This document shows positions 17,153-25,607 of a DNA stretch of 64,000 bases, one piece after another. The notes under the pieces were generated by a model, which had not been told where the DNA came from, made no database searches, and worked only from the letters and a program-made list of their open reading frames with translations. Position numbers and translations under genes: made by a program. Source of the DNA: Pacificibacter marinus (GTDB taxonomy: Bacteria; Pseudomonadota; Alphaproteobacteria; Rhodobacterales; Rhodobacteraceae); assembly GCF_900109555.1 (NCBI RefSeq), contig NZ_FNZV01000009.1:1-64000 (forward strand), in the 5' to 3' direction. Positions within the stretch are counted from its first letter, which is position 1; the number at the start of each line of letters is the position of its first letter.

Positions 17153-17228
17153 AAGGGGCGTTATAGGTAAGGCGTTGAAATTTAGGGGCTGCGGCCATTA
17201 CTGCGCATCAGAAAACTGACAAAATTTG

Positions 17229-17253
17229 AGGGCGCAAGTATCAGTCGCGCCCT
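17229..17253. repeat. inverted repeat upstream of ssrA and acuI
   Basis: AGGGCGC and GCGCCCT separated by 11 bases, lying between the divergent ssrA and acuI genes. It could be an operator or a stem-loop; no regulator is indicated. Confidence 0.4.
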
Positions 17254-17357
17254 TTGCATGGTTTGACGGAATGGTTTGACATTTATCGTACAGGTTGTGA
17301 GTGTTTTGAACGATAGAATGAGCCGATATTTGGCGTGATTGAGTGCAGGAGGATACG

Positions 17358-18341
17358 ATGCGGGCATTGGTGATGGAGCAGGGGTCAGATGGGCTTGCGG
17401 CTGCGCATGTGAAAGACATTGACGAAGGTATGTTGCCTGCGGGCGATGTGACCGTCAAAGTTGAATATTCAACGCTAAACTACAAAGATGGCCTGTGTTT
17501 ATCGCCCAAAGGTGGCGGACTTGTGCGCAATTATCCCCATGTACCCGGCATCGACTTCGCGGGCATTGTTGAGACATCCAAAGACGCACGTTACGCCCCC
17601 GGTGACAAAGTTGTGCTGACAGGCTGGCGTGTAGGTGAGATGCATTGGGGCGGTTACGCCGAAAAGGCACGCGTTTCTGCTGACTGGTTGGTGCCTTTGC
17701 CCCACGGCCTAACAACGCGCCAAGCAATGGCCGTCGGCACAGCGGGCTTCACCGCAATGCTCGCGGTTTTGGCGCTTGAAGATCACGGATTAACGCCTGA
17801 CAAAGGCCCTGTGCTGGTCACTGGTGCTGCGGGTGGCGTCGGATCTGTTGCAACTGCGATTTTGGCCAATTTGGGCTATGAGGTCGCTGGTGTGACAGGG
17901 CGACCTGAACAAGCTGAGTATCTTAAATCCTTGGGCGCATCGCAGATTGTAGCGCGCGGCGACATCAATGAAGTTGTCAAACGCCCGCTTGAGGCGGAAA
18001 CATGGGCGGGCTGCATTGATGCTGTGGGCGGCGAAATGTTGGCGCGCATCTTAGGCCAACTTAAATACGGTGGCTCTGTTGCCTCGATAGGCTTGGCTGG
18101 GGGGGCAAACCTGCCAGCCAGCGTCATTCCATTTTTGTTGCGTGGTGTGAACTTGTTAGGCATCGACAGCGTGATGCAGCCGTTTGAAAACCGCCAACGC
18201 GCTTGGGCGCGGGTGGCGACAGATTTGCCTCTGGACAAATTGGACAGTATGACGGTCTCGGCCACCTTGGATGACCTGCCCAAACTTGGCGCAGATATTT
18301 TACAGGGCGGGGTTAAAGGCCGTGTGGTTGTTGAAATTTGA
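17358..18341 (+). CDS. acuI: acrylyl-CoA reductase AcuI / YhdH-type quinone oxidoreductase
   Basis: A zinc-free medium-chain dehydrogenase/reductase of 327 residues. The N-terminal VEYSTLNYKDGLCLS and PHVPGIDFAGIVE, the nucleotide-binding VLVTGAAGGVGSVATAILANLGYEVAGVTGR (about residues 150-180) and the YhdH/AcuI-type DAVGGEMLARILGQLKYGGSVASIG are all present. In roseobacters the family member AcuI reduces acryloyl-CoA to propionyl-CoA with NADPH during DMSP degradation and acrylate detoxification. The start has AGGAGG six bases upstream. No dmd, ddd or prp gene is adjacent, so the AcuI role is inferred from family membership, not from context. Confidence 0.85.
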   Translation: MRALVMEQGSDGLAAAHVKDIDEGMLPAGDVTVKVEYSTLNYKDGLCLSPKGGGLVRNYPHVPGIDFAGIVETSKDARYAPGDKVVLTGWRVGEMHWGGYAEKARVSADWLVPLPHGLTTRQAMAVGTAGFTAMLAVLALEDHGLTPDKGPVLVTGAAGGVGSVATAILANLGYEVAGVTGRPEQAEYLKSLGASQIVARGDINEVVKRPLEAETWAGCIDAVGGEMLARILGQLKYGGSVASIGLAGGANLPASVIPFLLRGVNLLGIDSVMQPFENRQRAWARVATDLPLDKLDSMTVSATLDDLPKLGADILQGGVKGRVVVEI

Positions 18342-18390
18342 CCCTGTTTGTACAAAAACCTGAACAAAATTGAATTCTGAAAGAGCGCTT

Positions 18391-19215
18391 GTGACTGATT
18401 TACATACCCTCGTGCCTGTGGTGGGGCTGCTGCTTGTTATTGGCGCATTTGGTGGCATTTTGGCCGGACTTTTGGGCGTGGGCGGCGGCATCGTTTTGGT
18501 GCCTGCGTTCTATTTCGCCTTTTCATATCTGGGGTTTGACTCTGATATCTTAATGCAAATTTGTGTGGCGACTTCACTGGCAACGATCATCGTCACATCG
18601 CTTCGATCGGTTGCTGCGCATCATAAAAAAGGCGCTGTGGATTGGGATATTCTCAAATCACTCGCCCCTGGAATTGTGTTCGGTGCCGTGCTGGGAATGT
18701 TGACGGCCAGCGTGCTTAAATCGTCAAGTTTGCAGCTTATTTTTGGCGTTATGGCGGTGATTGTTGGCATTTACATGGCCTTTGGTAATGTGAATTGGCG
18801 GTTGGGCGCGCAAATGCCCAAAGGCGTTTGGCGTAGTATTTTGTCAACTGCGATCGGGTTTTTATCTGTGCTGATGGGAATCGGTGGCGGATCGCTTGGG
18901 GTGCCAACGATGACGCTGTACGGCGTGCCTATTCACCGCGCTGTGGCCACGGCTGCGGGACTGGGGGCTGTGATCGCCATTCCGTCTGTGGTGGGTTTTT
19001 TATTGGTGGATTTGCCGCAAGATATCACGCCGCCCTTCACCATTGGCGCTGTGAATATTCCGGCATTTTTGATTGTGATTGCAATGACGTTGATCACGGC
19101 ACCTTACGGGGCGAAATTGGCGCACCGGATGAATCCAAAGCCACTCAAGCGCTTGTTTGGGGTGTTTTTGATTTTGGTGGCGTTCAATATGCTGCGCAAA
19201 ACTTTTGGCGCTTAG
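18391..19215 (+). CDS. TSUP family (TauE/SafE) membrane permease
   Basis: A 274-residue inner-membrane protein with eight or so hydrophobic segments and two copies of the family's glycine-rich motif: GGILAGLLGVGGGIVLVPAFY near residue 25 and IGFLSVLMGIGGGSLGVPTMTLYG near residue 165. TSUP proteins export or import sulfite, sulfonates and other organic anions; the substrate is not predictable here. The frame opens with TTG at 18370, but GTG at 18391, preceded by AAAGAG, is the more likely start. It follows acuI by 50 bp and overlaps the convergent DUF1289 gene by 4 bp. Confidence 0.9.
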   Translation: MTDLHTLVPVVGLLLVIGAFGGILAGLLGVGGGIVLVPAFYFAFSYLGFDSDILMQICVATSLATIIVTSLRSVAAHHKKGAVDWDILKSLAPGIVFGAVLGMLTASVLKSSSLQLIFGVMAVIVGIYMAFGNVNWRLGAQMPKGVWRSILSTAIGFLSVLMGIGGGSLGVPTMTLYGVPIHRAVATAAGLGAVIAIPSVVGFLLVDLPQDITPPFTIGAVNIPAFLIVIAMTLITAPYGAKLAHRMNPKPLKRLFGVFLILVAFNMLRKTFGA

Positions 19216-19472
19216 TCAAACGTGCGTTTAAGCCGTGCTGCGCGTCCGCCGCGCCGCGTGTTTGGGGCAGGGCTGCGGTTTGGCAGATCGGCCATAACGG
19301 CGCTGCGTTGATCTGGTGTCATTTTGGACCAGCCGCCGATTTCGTCGATTGAGCGCGCGCAGCCCAAGCACATCCGTGTCTCAGGATGAATTTGACACAC
19401 TTTGGTGCACGGACTTTCAATCTCTGCCCGTACCCAGATTTTATCCGTGCTTGTATCTGACGTTTTAATCAT
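19212..19472 (-). CDS. DUF1289 domain protein
   Basis: An 86-residue protein with IESPCTKVCQIHPETRMCLGCARSIDEIGGWSKMTPDQRSAVM. The four cysteines in CxxxC and CxxC spacing are the hallmark of DUF1289, a short presumably metal-binding module with no known function. The C-terminus is Arg-rich. Its start overlaps the ruvX stop by 4 bp, so it is the last gene of the ccmI-ruvX operon. Confidence 0.92.
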   Translation of the reverse strand: MIKTSDTSTDKIWVRAEIESPCTKVCQIHPETRMCLGCARSIDEIGGWSKMTPDQRSAVMADLPNRSPAPNTRRGGRAARLKRTFD

Positions 19473-19954
19473 GATGCAGTTTTCAAATGGCCCAAACGGT
19501 CCAAAGCCCCTTGCAAAATCAGCCCAGCGGCAACTTGATCGATCTTTTCGGCACGTTTTGCACGCGACATATCTGCCTCAAGCATCACGCGCTCTGCAGC
19601 CACGGTCGACAGGCGTTCATCCCAGTAAGTGATTGGAATTTCAATCAATTGACTTAGGTTGCGCGCGAATGCACGGGTCTTTTGGCAACGCGGGCCCTCG
19701 GACCCATCCATGTTACGCGGCAATCCCAAAACAACGCCGCCAATCTCGCGTTCTTCAAAGACTTTGATCAACTCTTGCGCGTCCAGTGTGAACTTTTTAC
19801 GCCGCACGGTCATGGCCGAAGATGAAATAGACCGAAAGCGATCAGATACCGCGACACCAATGGTTTTGTCACCAAAATCAAGCCCAGCAATCGCGCTCAT
19901 CGGGGCAAGAGTGCCCGCGAATTCGATAATGTCGTCGAAAATTTGCGTGCTCAT
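19469..19954 (-). CDS. ruvX: RuvX/YqgF family RNase-H-like nuclease
   Basis: The 161-residue RNase H-like fold protein involved in maturation of the 16S rRNA 5' end and once proposed to be a Holliday junction resolvase. Conserved blocks are AIAGLDFGDKTIGVAVSD (catalytic Asp), VVLGLPRNMDGSEGP, and YWDERLSTVAAERVM (acidic active-site residues), followed by KIDQVAAGLILQGALD. The N-terminus has ~18 residues before the core. It overlaps ccmI upstream and the DUF1289 gene downstream by 4 bp each, so translation is coupled. Confidence 0.95.
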   Translation of the reverse strand: MSTQIFDDIIEFAGTLAPMSAIAGLDFGDKTIGVAVSDRFRSISSSAMTVRRKKFTLDAQELIKVFEEREIGGVVLGLPRNMDGSEGPRCQKTRAFARNLSQLIEIPITYWDERLSTVAAERVMLEADMSRAKRAEKIDQVAAGLILQGALDRLGHLKTAS

Positions 19955-21195
19955 TGGGTCACTCCTGCGGATTGGGCCGCGGCGCTAATTTGCGCCAAAG
20001 CTTTGGGGTCAGGTCCAAAGATGATCTGAGCCTCGTTCCATATAGCACGGGCACGCGCAGTGTCACCCAAAACGCCCAAAGATGAAATCAAGCGGGCCCA
20101 TTCTTCTGGTGATCCGCCATCATTGGCCAATCGCGCTGACAGTTGATTGACCATCGAGCGAATGAAATCTTGTCTGTCGTTTGCATCCATATCTGCGGCT
20201 GCGTCGATGTCATCGGCTGTTGGGCCTTTCAGGCCAGCGTTGGGACTCGTCGCCGAAAGTGGGGGCAGGGTGTAACGCACTCCAGCCGCCTGTGCCACAG
20301 CTTCGATTTGGCCACGAATAGGCCCGACCCACAGATCATCAGGAGCGCTGTTTGACAACAGTCTACTCCACAATTGAAAGGTCATATCTGGCCGCCCTGT
20401 TTGGGCAAACATCAATCCCGCATAGTAATTTGCAGTGCCGTTGTTCGCGTCGCGGGCCATAGATTTGGTGATCGCTGCCTCGGATTCAGGTGAAACATAC
20501 CCGCCCACAGCAAGGATCATCATATCGGCTAAGCTGGCGTAATCTTCGGCTGTTGCCCCGTCACCTTTCAGATCAATCACACGTTGTTGCGCGGCATAGG
20601 CATCGCGGTATTCGCCCACGACAGCGGCATTGCGCGCCATAAGCATGTGGCCTTGCAGGTCATTCGGGCGCGTGTCCAAAGCTGCGCGCAGTTTTTCCAA
20701 AAGCACGATATGTTGTGGATCAGGCGTGTCCAAAGGGGGCGAGGCGGGCGCTGTTTGTTCGGCTGTGGCCTGCGAAGGGCGGGTTTCGCGCAATTCGTTT
20801 GCCCATTCCAAGCGGTCTTTGAGCGGCAGGTCTTTGTACCCAAGCGCGCCCATATCGGCGTAAAGCCAGATGCCACCACCGAGTACCAAAGCCCCCACAG
20901 TCAAAGCGGCCCAAAGGGGCAAGGGTGCATCTTTGGTGATATGCTGTTTGCCTTTGGTGTCGGCATCAAGCATGCGGCGTGAAATTTCCAAACGAGCGCG
21001 TTTGGCGGCCTCGTCAGATAACATGCCGCGTGACAGGTCTCGTTCGACTTCGGACAATTGGTCTTTGTAGACCCGCAATTCAACAGCAGTGTTGCCACTG
21101 TCATCCGCGTCAGAGGCGCGCGCGCGCAGCAACACCAGCACCAAAGGCGCTGTAGCCAAAGCGGCGATGAAAGAAACGATGATCCAAAAGGTCAT
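19951..21195 (-). CDS. ccmI: c-type cytochrome biogenesis protein CcmI
   Basis: An inner-membrane component of cytochrome c maturation system I that holds apocytochrome c for haem ligation. The N-terminal helix MTFWIIVSFIAALATAPLVLVLLRAR, a cytoplasmic coiled segment (YKDQLSEVERDLSRGMLSDEAAKRARLEISRRML), and a second helix (LPLWAALTVGALVLGGGIWLY, residues ~95-115) precede a periplasmic TPR region (residues ~160-400). The 414 residues fit. The start at 21195 is the family N-terminus; 50 upstream codons are open but not protein-like. It heads an operon with ruvX and DUF1289. Other ccm genes are not nearby. Confidence 0.95.
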   Translation of the reverse strand: MTFWIIVSFIAALATAPLVLVLLRARASDADDSGNTAVELRVYKDQLSEVERDLSRGMLSDEAAKRARLEISRRMLDADTKGKQHITKDAPLPLWAALTVGALVLGGGIWLYADMGALGYKDLPLKDRLEWANELRETRPSQATAEQTAPASPPLDTPDPQHIVLLEKLRAALDTRPNDLQGHMLMARNAAVVGEYRDAYAAQQRVIDLKGDGATAEDYASLADMMILAVGGYVSPESEAAITKSMARDANNGTANYYAGLMFAQTGRPDMTFQLWSRLLSNSAPDDLWVGPIRGQIEAVAQAAGVRYTLPPLSATSPNAGLKGPTADDIDAAADMDANDRQDFIRSMVNQLSARLANDGGSPEEWARLISSLGVLGDTARARAIWNEAQIIFGPDPKALAQISAAAQSAGVTQ

Positions 21196-21522
21196 AAAGG
21201 TATCCGAGCCAAGACAGGTTTGGATGTCAGGTGTAAACGGGGATGATCTTGTGCGAAAGCCCCTATCAAACAGATGTGACTCTATGGCTCGCTTGATGGC
21301 GCGCTTGGCAATCTGCGTGGTGTTTTGGTCTGCAAACCCCCGCAAGCCTCTAGCAAGCCCATGAGAACTGCCTTAGATTTGCGCGGAAAGTTGCACAAAT
21401 CCTAAGGGCTAAAGTACAGTTGAGGTAAATTCGCACAACTTGGCTCGCAGCCCCTTGACCCCGCGCACACATAGCCTCACCTATAGGGCAATCAACGCAC
21501 CACATTAAAGGGAGCCTTTATC
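21196..21522. other. divergent promoter region, ccmI / sodB
   Basis: About 330 bp between the divergent ccmI and sodB genes. It should hold both promoters. No hairpin or palindrome stands out and I cannot place a confident -35/-10 pair. Confidence 0.4.
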
Positions 21523-22125
21523 ATGGCCTTTTCACTTCCAGATCTTCCATATGCACACGACGCCCTTGCGGATCTTGGCATGTCTGCTGAAACGCTCGAA
21601 TTTCACCACGACCTGCACCACAACGCTTACGTGACCAACGGGAACGCTGCGATTGCTGGCACTGAGTGGGATGGCAAATCTCTCGAAGAGATCATCGTGG
21701 GCACTTACGACAAATCTTCTGTCGCGCAAAACGGCATTTTCAACAACATCTCTCAGCTTTGGAACCACAACCAATTTTGGGAAATGATGGGTCCAAACGG
21801 CAACGCGATGCCAACTGAGCTTGAAAAAGCATTGGTTGAATCCTTCGGTTCTGTCGATGAGTTCAAAAAGCAATTCTGCGCTGCTGGCGCTGGTCAATTC
21901 GGCTCAGGTTGGGCTTGGCTGGTCAAAGACACAGACGGTGCTTTGAAAGTCACCAAAACTGAAAACGGCGTGAACCCTGTGTGTTTCGGCCAGACAACTT
22001 TGTTAGGTTGTGATGTTTGGGAACATTCCTACTACATCGATTTCCGCAACAAACGCCCTGTGTACCTCACTAACTTCCTTGAGAAGCTTGTGAACTGGGA
22101 AAATGTTGCATCTCGTTTGGGCTAA
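21523..22125 (+). CDS. sodB: superoxide dismutase, Fe type
   Basis: It converts superoxide to oxygen and hydrogen peroxide in the cytoplasm. The 200 residues start AFSLPDLPYAHDALA and contain the metal ligands in LEFHHDLHHNAYV, NHNQFWEMM and DVWEHSYYIDFRN, with the GAGQFGSGWAWLV block typical of Fe/Mn enzymes. The Gln in AAGAGQFGSGW is the type seen in iron enzymes. AAGGGAG lies at a normal distance upstream. It is monocistronic, with its own terminator at 22152-22186. Confidence 0.97.
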   Translation: MAFSLPDLPYAHDALADLGMSAETLEFHHDLHHNAYVTNGNAAIAGTEWDGKSLEEIIVGTYDKSSVAQNGIFNNISQLWNHNQFWEMMGPNGNAMPTELEKALVESFGSVDEFKKQFCAAGAGQFGSGWAWLVKDTDGALKVTKTENGVNPVCFGQTTLLGCDVWEHSYYIDFRNKRPVYLTNFLEKLVNWENVASRLG

Positions 22126-22151
22126 GCCCCTAGATATAAACATGATCTAAG

Positions 22152-22186
22152 AAAAGGGCGCCCTATGTGGCGTCCTTTTTGTTTTA
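22152..22186 (+). terminator. terminator of sodB
   Basis: AAAGGGCGCC, a 6-base loop, then GGCGTCCTTT with one mismatch, followed by TTTGTTTT, 27 bases after the sodB stop. Confidence 0.85.
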
Positions 22187-22291
22187 ATGGCGTGCGGCGT
22201 TCTATTTTTACAGAGGGGCTGTGCGCAGGTTTCTGCTTTGGTATACCATTTTTCCCTTGCAGGGCGGGCCTGAATATAGCCAATTGCACCT

Positions 22292-23263
22292 ATGACTGAA
22301 CACACCAAAGGATTTATCGCGCTTTTTGCGGCCTACACATTGTGGGGCATCTCAGCGCTGTATTACCGCGAGGTAAATCATGTGCCTGGGCTTGAGGTTC
22401 TGGCGCATCGGACGTTTTGGTCTTTCGTGCTGTTCGCTGGACTGGTTGTGCTGCAAGGCCGTTTGAAAGAGCTGGCATTCTTGCTGCATCCCAAAAGCGG
22501 CACACAAGGGTTGTACCGAATTGCCCCAGCTGCACTGTTTGTGTCGCTCAATTGGTTTTTGTTCATCTACGCCATTCAAACGGATCAAACGCTTGAGGCC
22601 TCGCTCGCGTATTACATCTTTCCGCTGATGGCGGCTGGAATTGGCGTTGCTGTATTTGGTGAGCGCCTTAAGGGGCTGCAATATGTGTCGATGCTTTTGG
22701 GGCTTGCTGCTGTTGTGGTCTTGACGATCGGTCTTGGCGCGGCGCCGTGGTTGGCGCTGACCATGTCTGGCAGTTTTGTCATGTACGGCACGATCAAAAA
22801 AGGATTGGCCGTTGGTCCTGTGATTTCAATGGCGGCCGAGGCCACATTACTTGCGCCCATCGCGCTGATCTATTTGATCGGCGCCCAGATTTGGGGCTGG
22901 GGCGGCACCGCGTTGCAACCTGCGGGTGCCTTTGGCCTATCTCTGACCAACACGTTGTTGTTGATCTTTTCAGGGCTGGTCACCAGCACGCCGTTGATCT
23001 TGTTTTCTTACGCGTCGCGCAGGGTGTCTATGATCGTTTTGGGTTTGGGCAATTACCACAATTCAACACTGCAATTGATTATAGCGGTTCTGGTGTTTGG
23101 TCAGGTGATAACCCTGTCACATATGATTGCTTTGCCGATGATTTGGACGGGGTTGGCCTTGTTCACATGGACTGCATGGCGCACAGAGCGCCAAGCACGT
23201 CAGTTGGCACGCACTGCACGCAAATCAGCGGTCAGTTCTTCGACAGAAGAAACTGTTTTGTAA
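22292..23263 (+). CDS. rarD: EamA family transporter RarD
   Basis: A 323-residue drug/metabolite transporter superfamily protein with ten hydrophobic segments and the RarD signature near the N-terminus: KGFIALFAAYTLWGISALYYREVNHVPGLEVLAHRTFWS. The C-terminal tail is Arg-rich. RarD was named from a chloramphenicol-sensitivity phenotype; the true substrate of this subfamily is uncertain. Its last 64 bp overlap the convergent LOG gene, which is more than usual, but both reading frames end with family-like sequence, so I accept both stops. Confidence 0.93.
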   Translation: MTEHTKGFIALFAAYTLWGISALYYREVNHVPGLEVLAHRTFWSFVLFAGLVVLQGRLKELAFLLHPKSGTQGLYRIAPAALFVSLNWFLFIYAIQTDQTLEASLAYYIFPLMAAGIGVAVFGERLKGLQYVSMLLGLAAVVVLTIGLGAAPWLALTMSGSFVMYGTIKKGLAVGPVISMAAEATLLAPIALIYLIGAQIWGWGGTALQPAGAFGLSLTNTLLLIFSGLVTSTPLILFSYASRRVSMIVLGLGNYHNSTLQLIIAVLVFGQVITLSHMIALPMIWTGLALFTWTAWRTERQARQLARTARKSAVSSSTEETVL

Positions 23264-23760
23264 AAGCTTTTGTTGATGTCAGAGGCAAAGCCTTCAGCGA
23301 TTACATGATCAATCAGCGCCTCAAGCGGAGCCCAGTAATTGTTTACGGACAGCAAATAAATTGGTTTGGTGTGTAGGCCGATTTGTTTCCATGTCAGCAC
23401 CTCGAAAAACTCATCTAAAGACCCCGCACCGCCGGGCAATACCACGATAGCATCACAGTTCATGAACATGACTTTTTTACGCTCATGCATATTTTCTGTG
23501 ACCACAAATGTCGACAAATCTGCCTTGCCCACTTCTTGCTTAAGCAAGTGCACAGGGATCACCCCAAAAGTAGCACCGCCTGCATCTTGGGTGGCGCGCG
23601 CGACAGCGCCCATTAATCCAACATCCCCCGCACCGTAAACCAATCGCCAGTTTTCATCAGCAATCGCACGGCCAAAATCTTGTGCTGCTTTTGCATAGTC
23701 TGGATTGCCACCAGAGCGCGCACCGCAAAAAACACAAACAGATAGAGAAAAATCGGCCAT
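23200..23760 (-). CDS. LOG family protein (cytokinin riboside 5'-monophosphate phosphoribohydrolase)
   Basis: A 186-residue Rossmann-like protein with SVCVFCGARSGGNP at the N-terminus, YGAGDVGLMGAVA (nucleotide-binding loop), MHERKKVMF, and PGGAGSLDEFFEVLTW, the PGGxGTxxE motif with Ser in place of Thr. LOG-family enzymes cleave ribose 5-phosphate from nucleoside monophosphates such as AMP or cytokinin ribotides. The start at 23760 follows AAAGGA; 19 earlier codons are open but not family-like. The 3' end overlaps rarD. Confidence 0.95.
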   Translation of the reverse strand: MADFSLSVCVFCGARSGGNPDYAKAAQDFGRAIADENWRLVYGAGDVGLMGAVARATQDAGGATFGVIPVHLLKQEVGKADLSTFVVTENMHERKKVMFMNCDAIVVLPGGAGSLDEFFEVLTWKQIGLHTKPIYLLSVNNYWAPLEALIDHVIAEGFASDINKSFYKTVSSVEELTADLRAVRAN

Positions 23761-23878
23761 TTTGCGGTCCTTTGATGTGAATAAGGGCAGGAAGTCTTTG
23801 ACCCTTGTTAGGCGCATTGTTACCGTGGCTCAACCCCTCTCAAAAGATGAGGGGACTTAGGGAAACGGGAACATTAAT

Positions 23879-25438
23879 ATGCCTTTCAAACAGGCCTTTG
23901 GCACGGCGGCACGGCCCGTCGTGGGGGTGTCGGCTGCTGCAATTGCTGTGGCCATCGGATATTTCGTCTACACAGGTGGCCAAGATGCTGCGGATATTGT
24001 GCCGCCGGATGCATCCAGCGTTAACACCAGTGCTGAAACTGTCGCTGAACCTGTCATGGACGCTGCGCCTGATCCAAAACCTGTTGCAACTGCGCCGGAA
24101 CAAACAACGCAAACAGTTGCACAGACCCCAACGGTTTCAACGCCAGCGCCCGTTCAAGACACGGCAGATATGCCGCTTGCAAACCCTGTTGAAAAACCAA
24201 TGGATGCTCCGAGCCAAACTGCCCCCAGCAATCAAGTTGCGCAGACGGAAAATACGCCAGCCATACAGCCCGCAGATGATCCAACTCCTCAAGCTGTTCC
24301 TGTTATCGCGGCGCCAAGCATTGATATCGTGCGCATTCCTCCAGAAGGAATTTCGACAATCGCTGGGCGCGCTGACGCTGGTTCTGATATTGTGATTTTC
24401 GTTGATGGTGTCGAAGTGGCGCGAGCCAAGACAAGTGGCAGCGGTGAATTTGTCGCTTTGTTCGAAGTTGCACCTGAAGAGCGGCCGCGTGAACTGCAAG
24501 TCGCCGCACAAGTCGGTGATGCACAGGTGTTTTCCGCAGGGGCGATCGTGATTGCGCCCTTTGTTGCCCCGTCTGAGCCCGCGCCTTTGGTGGTTGCTCA
24601 AGCAGCCCCGCAGGTCGTGGCGCAAGTGGCGCAAGTCGAGACAACTCAAACCTCAGACGAATTAAATACACCAAGCGAAGCAACCACAGCAGATGTGGCC
24701 CCACAGTCAGAGAACAGCACGCCTGTCCCAAAACCAAGCGGTACGGATGCGCCAGTGTTGGTCCAAGATGTTGCTCCCAAAGTAGCACCAACTGTGATGC
24801 AGGCTGATAGCACAGGTATCAAAATTTTACAGTCTGCCACTCCCATCGAAGGTGTGAGTATCGATGCGATCACCTATGATCCACAAGGCGCAGTCTATGC
24901 CTCTGGGCGCGGGCGCTCTGGGGCCACTGTTCGATTGTATTTGGACAATACGGCCTTGGTCGATGCGCCGATTGGGGCGGATGGTCAATGGCGTGTGCAA
25001 TTGGATGTGCCAACAGGTCTTTATACGTTGCGTGCAGATATGATTGATGGCGCGGGCAAGGTTCTAAACCGTGTTGAGATACCATTTAAGCGCGAAGATA
25101 TCGCTGTTTTGGCAGACTTAGCAGCAGGACAGGTCGAACAAACTCCAACGGATCAACCCGAAGAGAAACCACAACAGATAGACCCCACGCAAGTGACACC
25201 CGAGGCGGTGGATGCATCCTCTGACAGCGCGGCTTCACAAGCTCCAACGCCAAAAAACATACCGCAAGCGCGGATTGCATCCGTTACCGTGCAGCCTGGA
25301 AATACACTATGGGGCATCGCAAGCGACACATACGGACAGGGGCATTTATATGCCCGTGTTTTCGATGCAAATGCGGCCCAAATCCAAGACCCCGATTTGA
25401 TTTATCCTGGTCAGGTGTTTGTCTTGCCAAAAGACTAA
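23879..25438 (+). CDS. LysM domain cell-envelope protein
   Basis: A 519-residue envelope protein. An N-terminal signal-anchor helix (about residues 10-31, VVGVSAAAIAVAIGYFVYTG) is followed by a long Ala/Pro/Gln/Thr-rich spacer (residues ~40-140), two Ig-like beta segments (about 142-225 and 330-405, each with a GxxxSGATVxLYxDN-type pattern), more low-complexity sequence, and a C-terminal LysM domain (about 468-517: VQPGNTLWGIASDTYGQGHLYARVFDANAAQI). The LysM domain binds peptidoglycan, so the protein probably tethers membrane to wall. It is common in Rhodobacterales; its precise role is unknown. A terminator follows. Confidence 0.9.
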   Translation: MPFKQAFGTAARPVVGVSAAAIAVAIGYFVYTGGQDAADIVPPDASSVNTSAETVAEPVMDAAPDPKPVATAPEQTTQTVAQTPTVSTPAPVQDTADMPLANPVEKPMDAPSQTAPSNQVAQTENTPAIQPADDPTPQAVPVIAAPSIDIVRIPPEGISTIAGRADAGSDIVIFVDGVEVARAKTSGSGEFVALFEVAPEERPRELQVAAQVGDAQVFSAGAIVIAPFVAPSEPAPLVVAQAAPQVVAQVAQVETTQTSDELNTPSEATTADVAPQSENSTPVPKPSGTDAPVLVQDVAPKVAPTVMQADSTGIKILQSATPIEGVSIDAITYDPQGAVYASGRGRSGATVRLYLDNTALVDAPIGADGQWRVQLDVPTGLYTLRADMIDGAGKVLNRVEIPFKREDIAVLADLAAGQVEQTPTDQPEEKPQQIDPTQVTPEAVDASSDSAASQAPTPKNIPQARIASVTVQPGNTLWGIASDTYGQGHLYARVFDANAAQIQDPDLIYPGQVFVLPKD

Positions 25439-25471
25439 TTCGACAATTTTAGTCGTCTATTTGAAACGGGT

Positions 25472-25506
25472 GAAAAGGGGTAAGCTTTTGGTTTGCCCCT
25501 TTTTAT
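25472..25506 (+). terminator. terminator of the LysM gene
   Basis: AAAAGGGGTAAGC, short loop, GTTTGCCCCTTTT ending in a T run, 34 bp after the stop codon. Confidence 0.88.
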
Positions 25507-25607
25507 TGGCCCGCAAGAGACCTATATAGATCCCCTTGTCGTTCGTCCCAAAGACCGTGGTGGCGATGACAAATTGCCCACCTTCGCTTACCCACAAAGG
25601 CCCCTTC

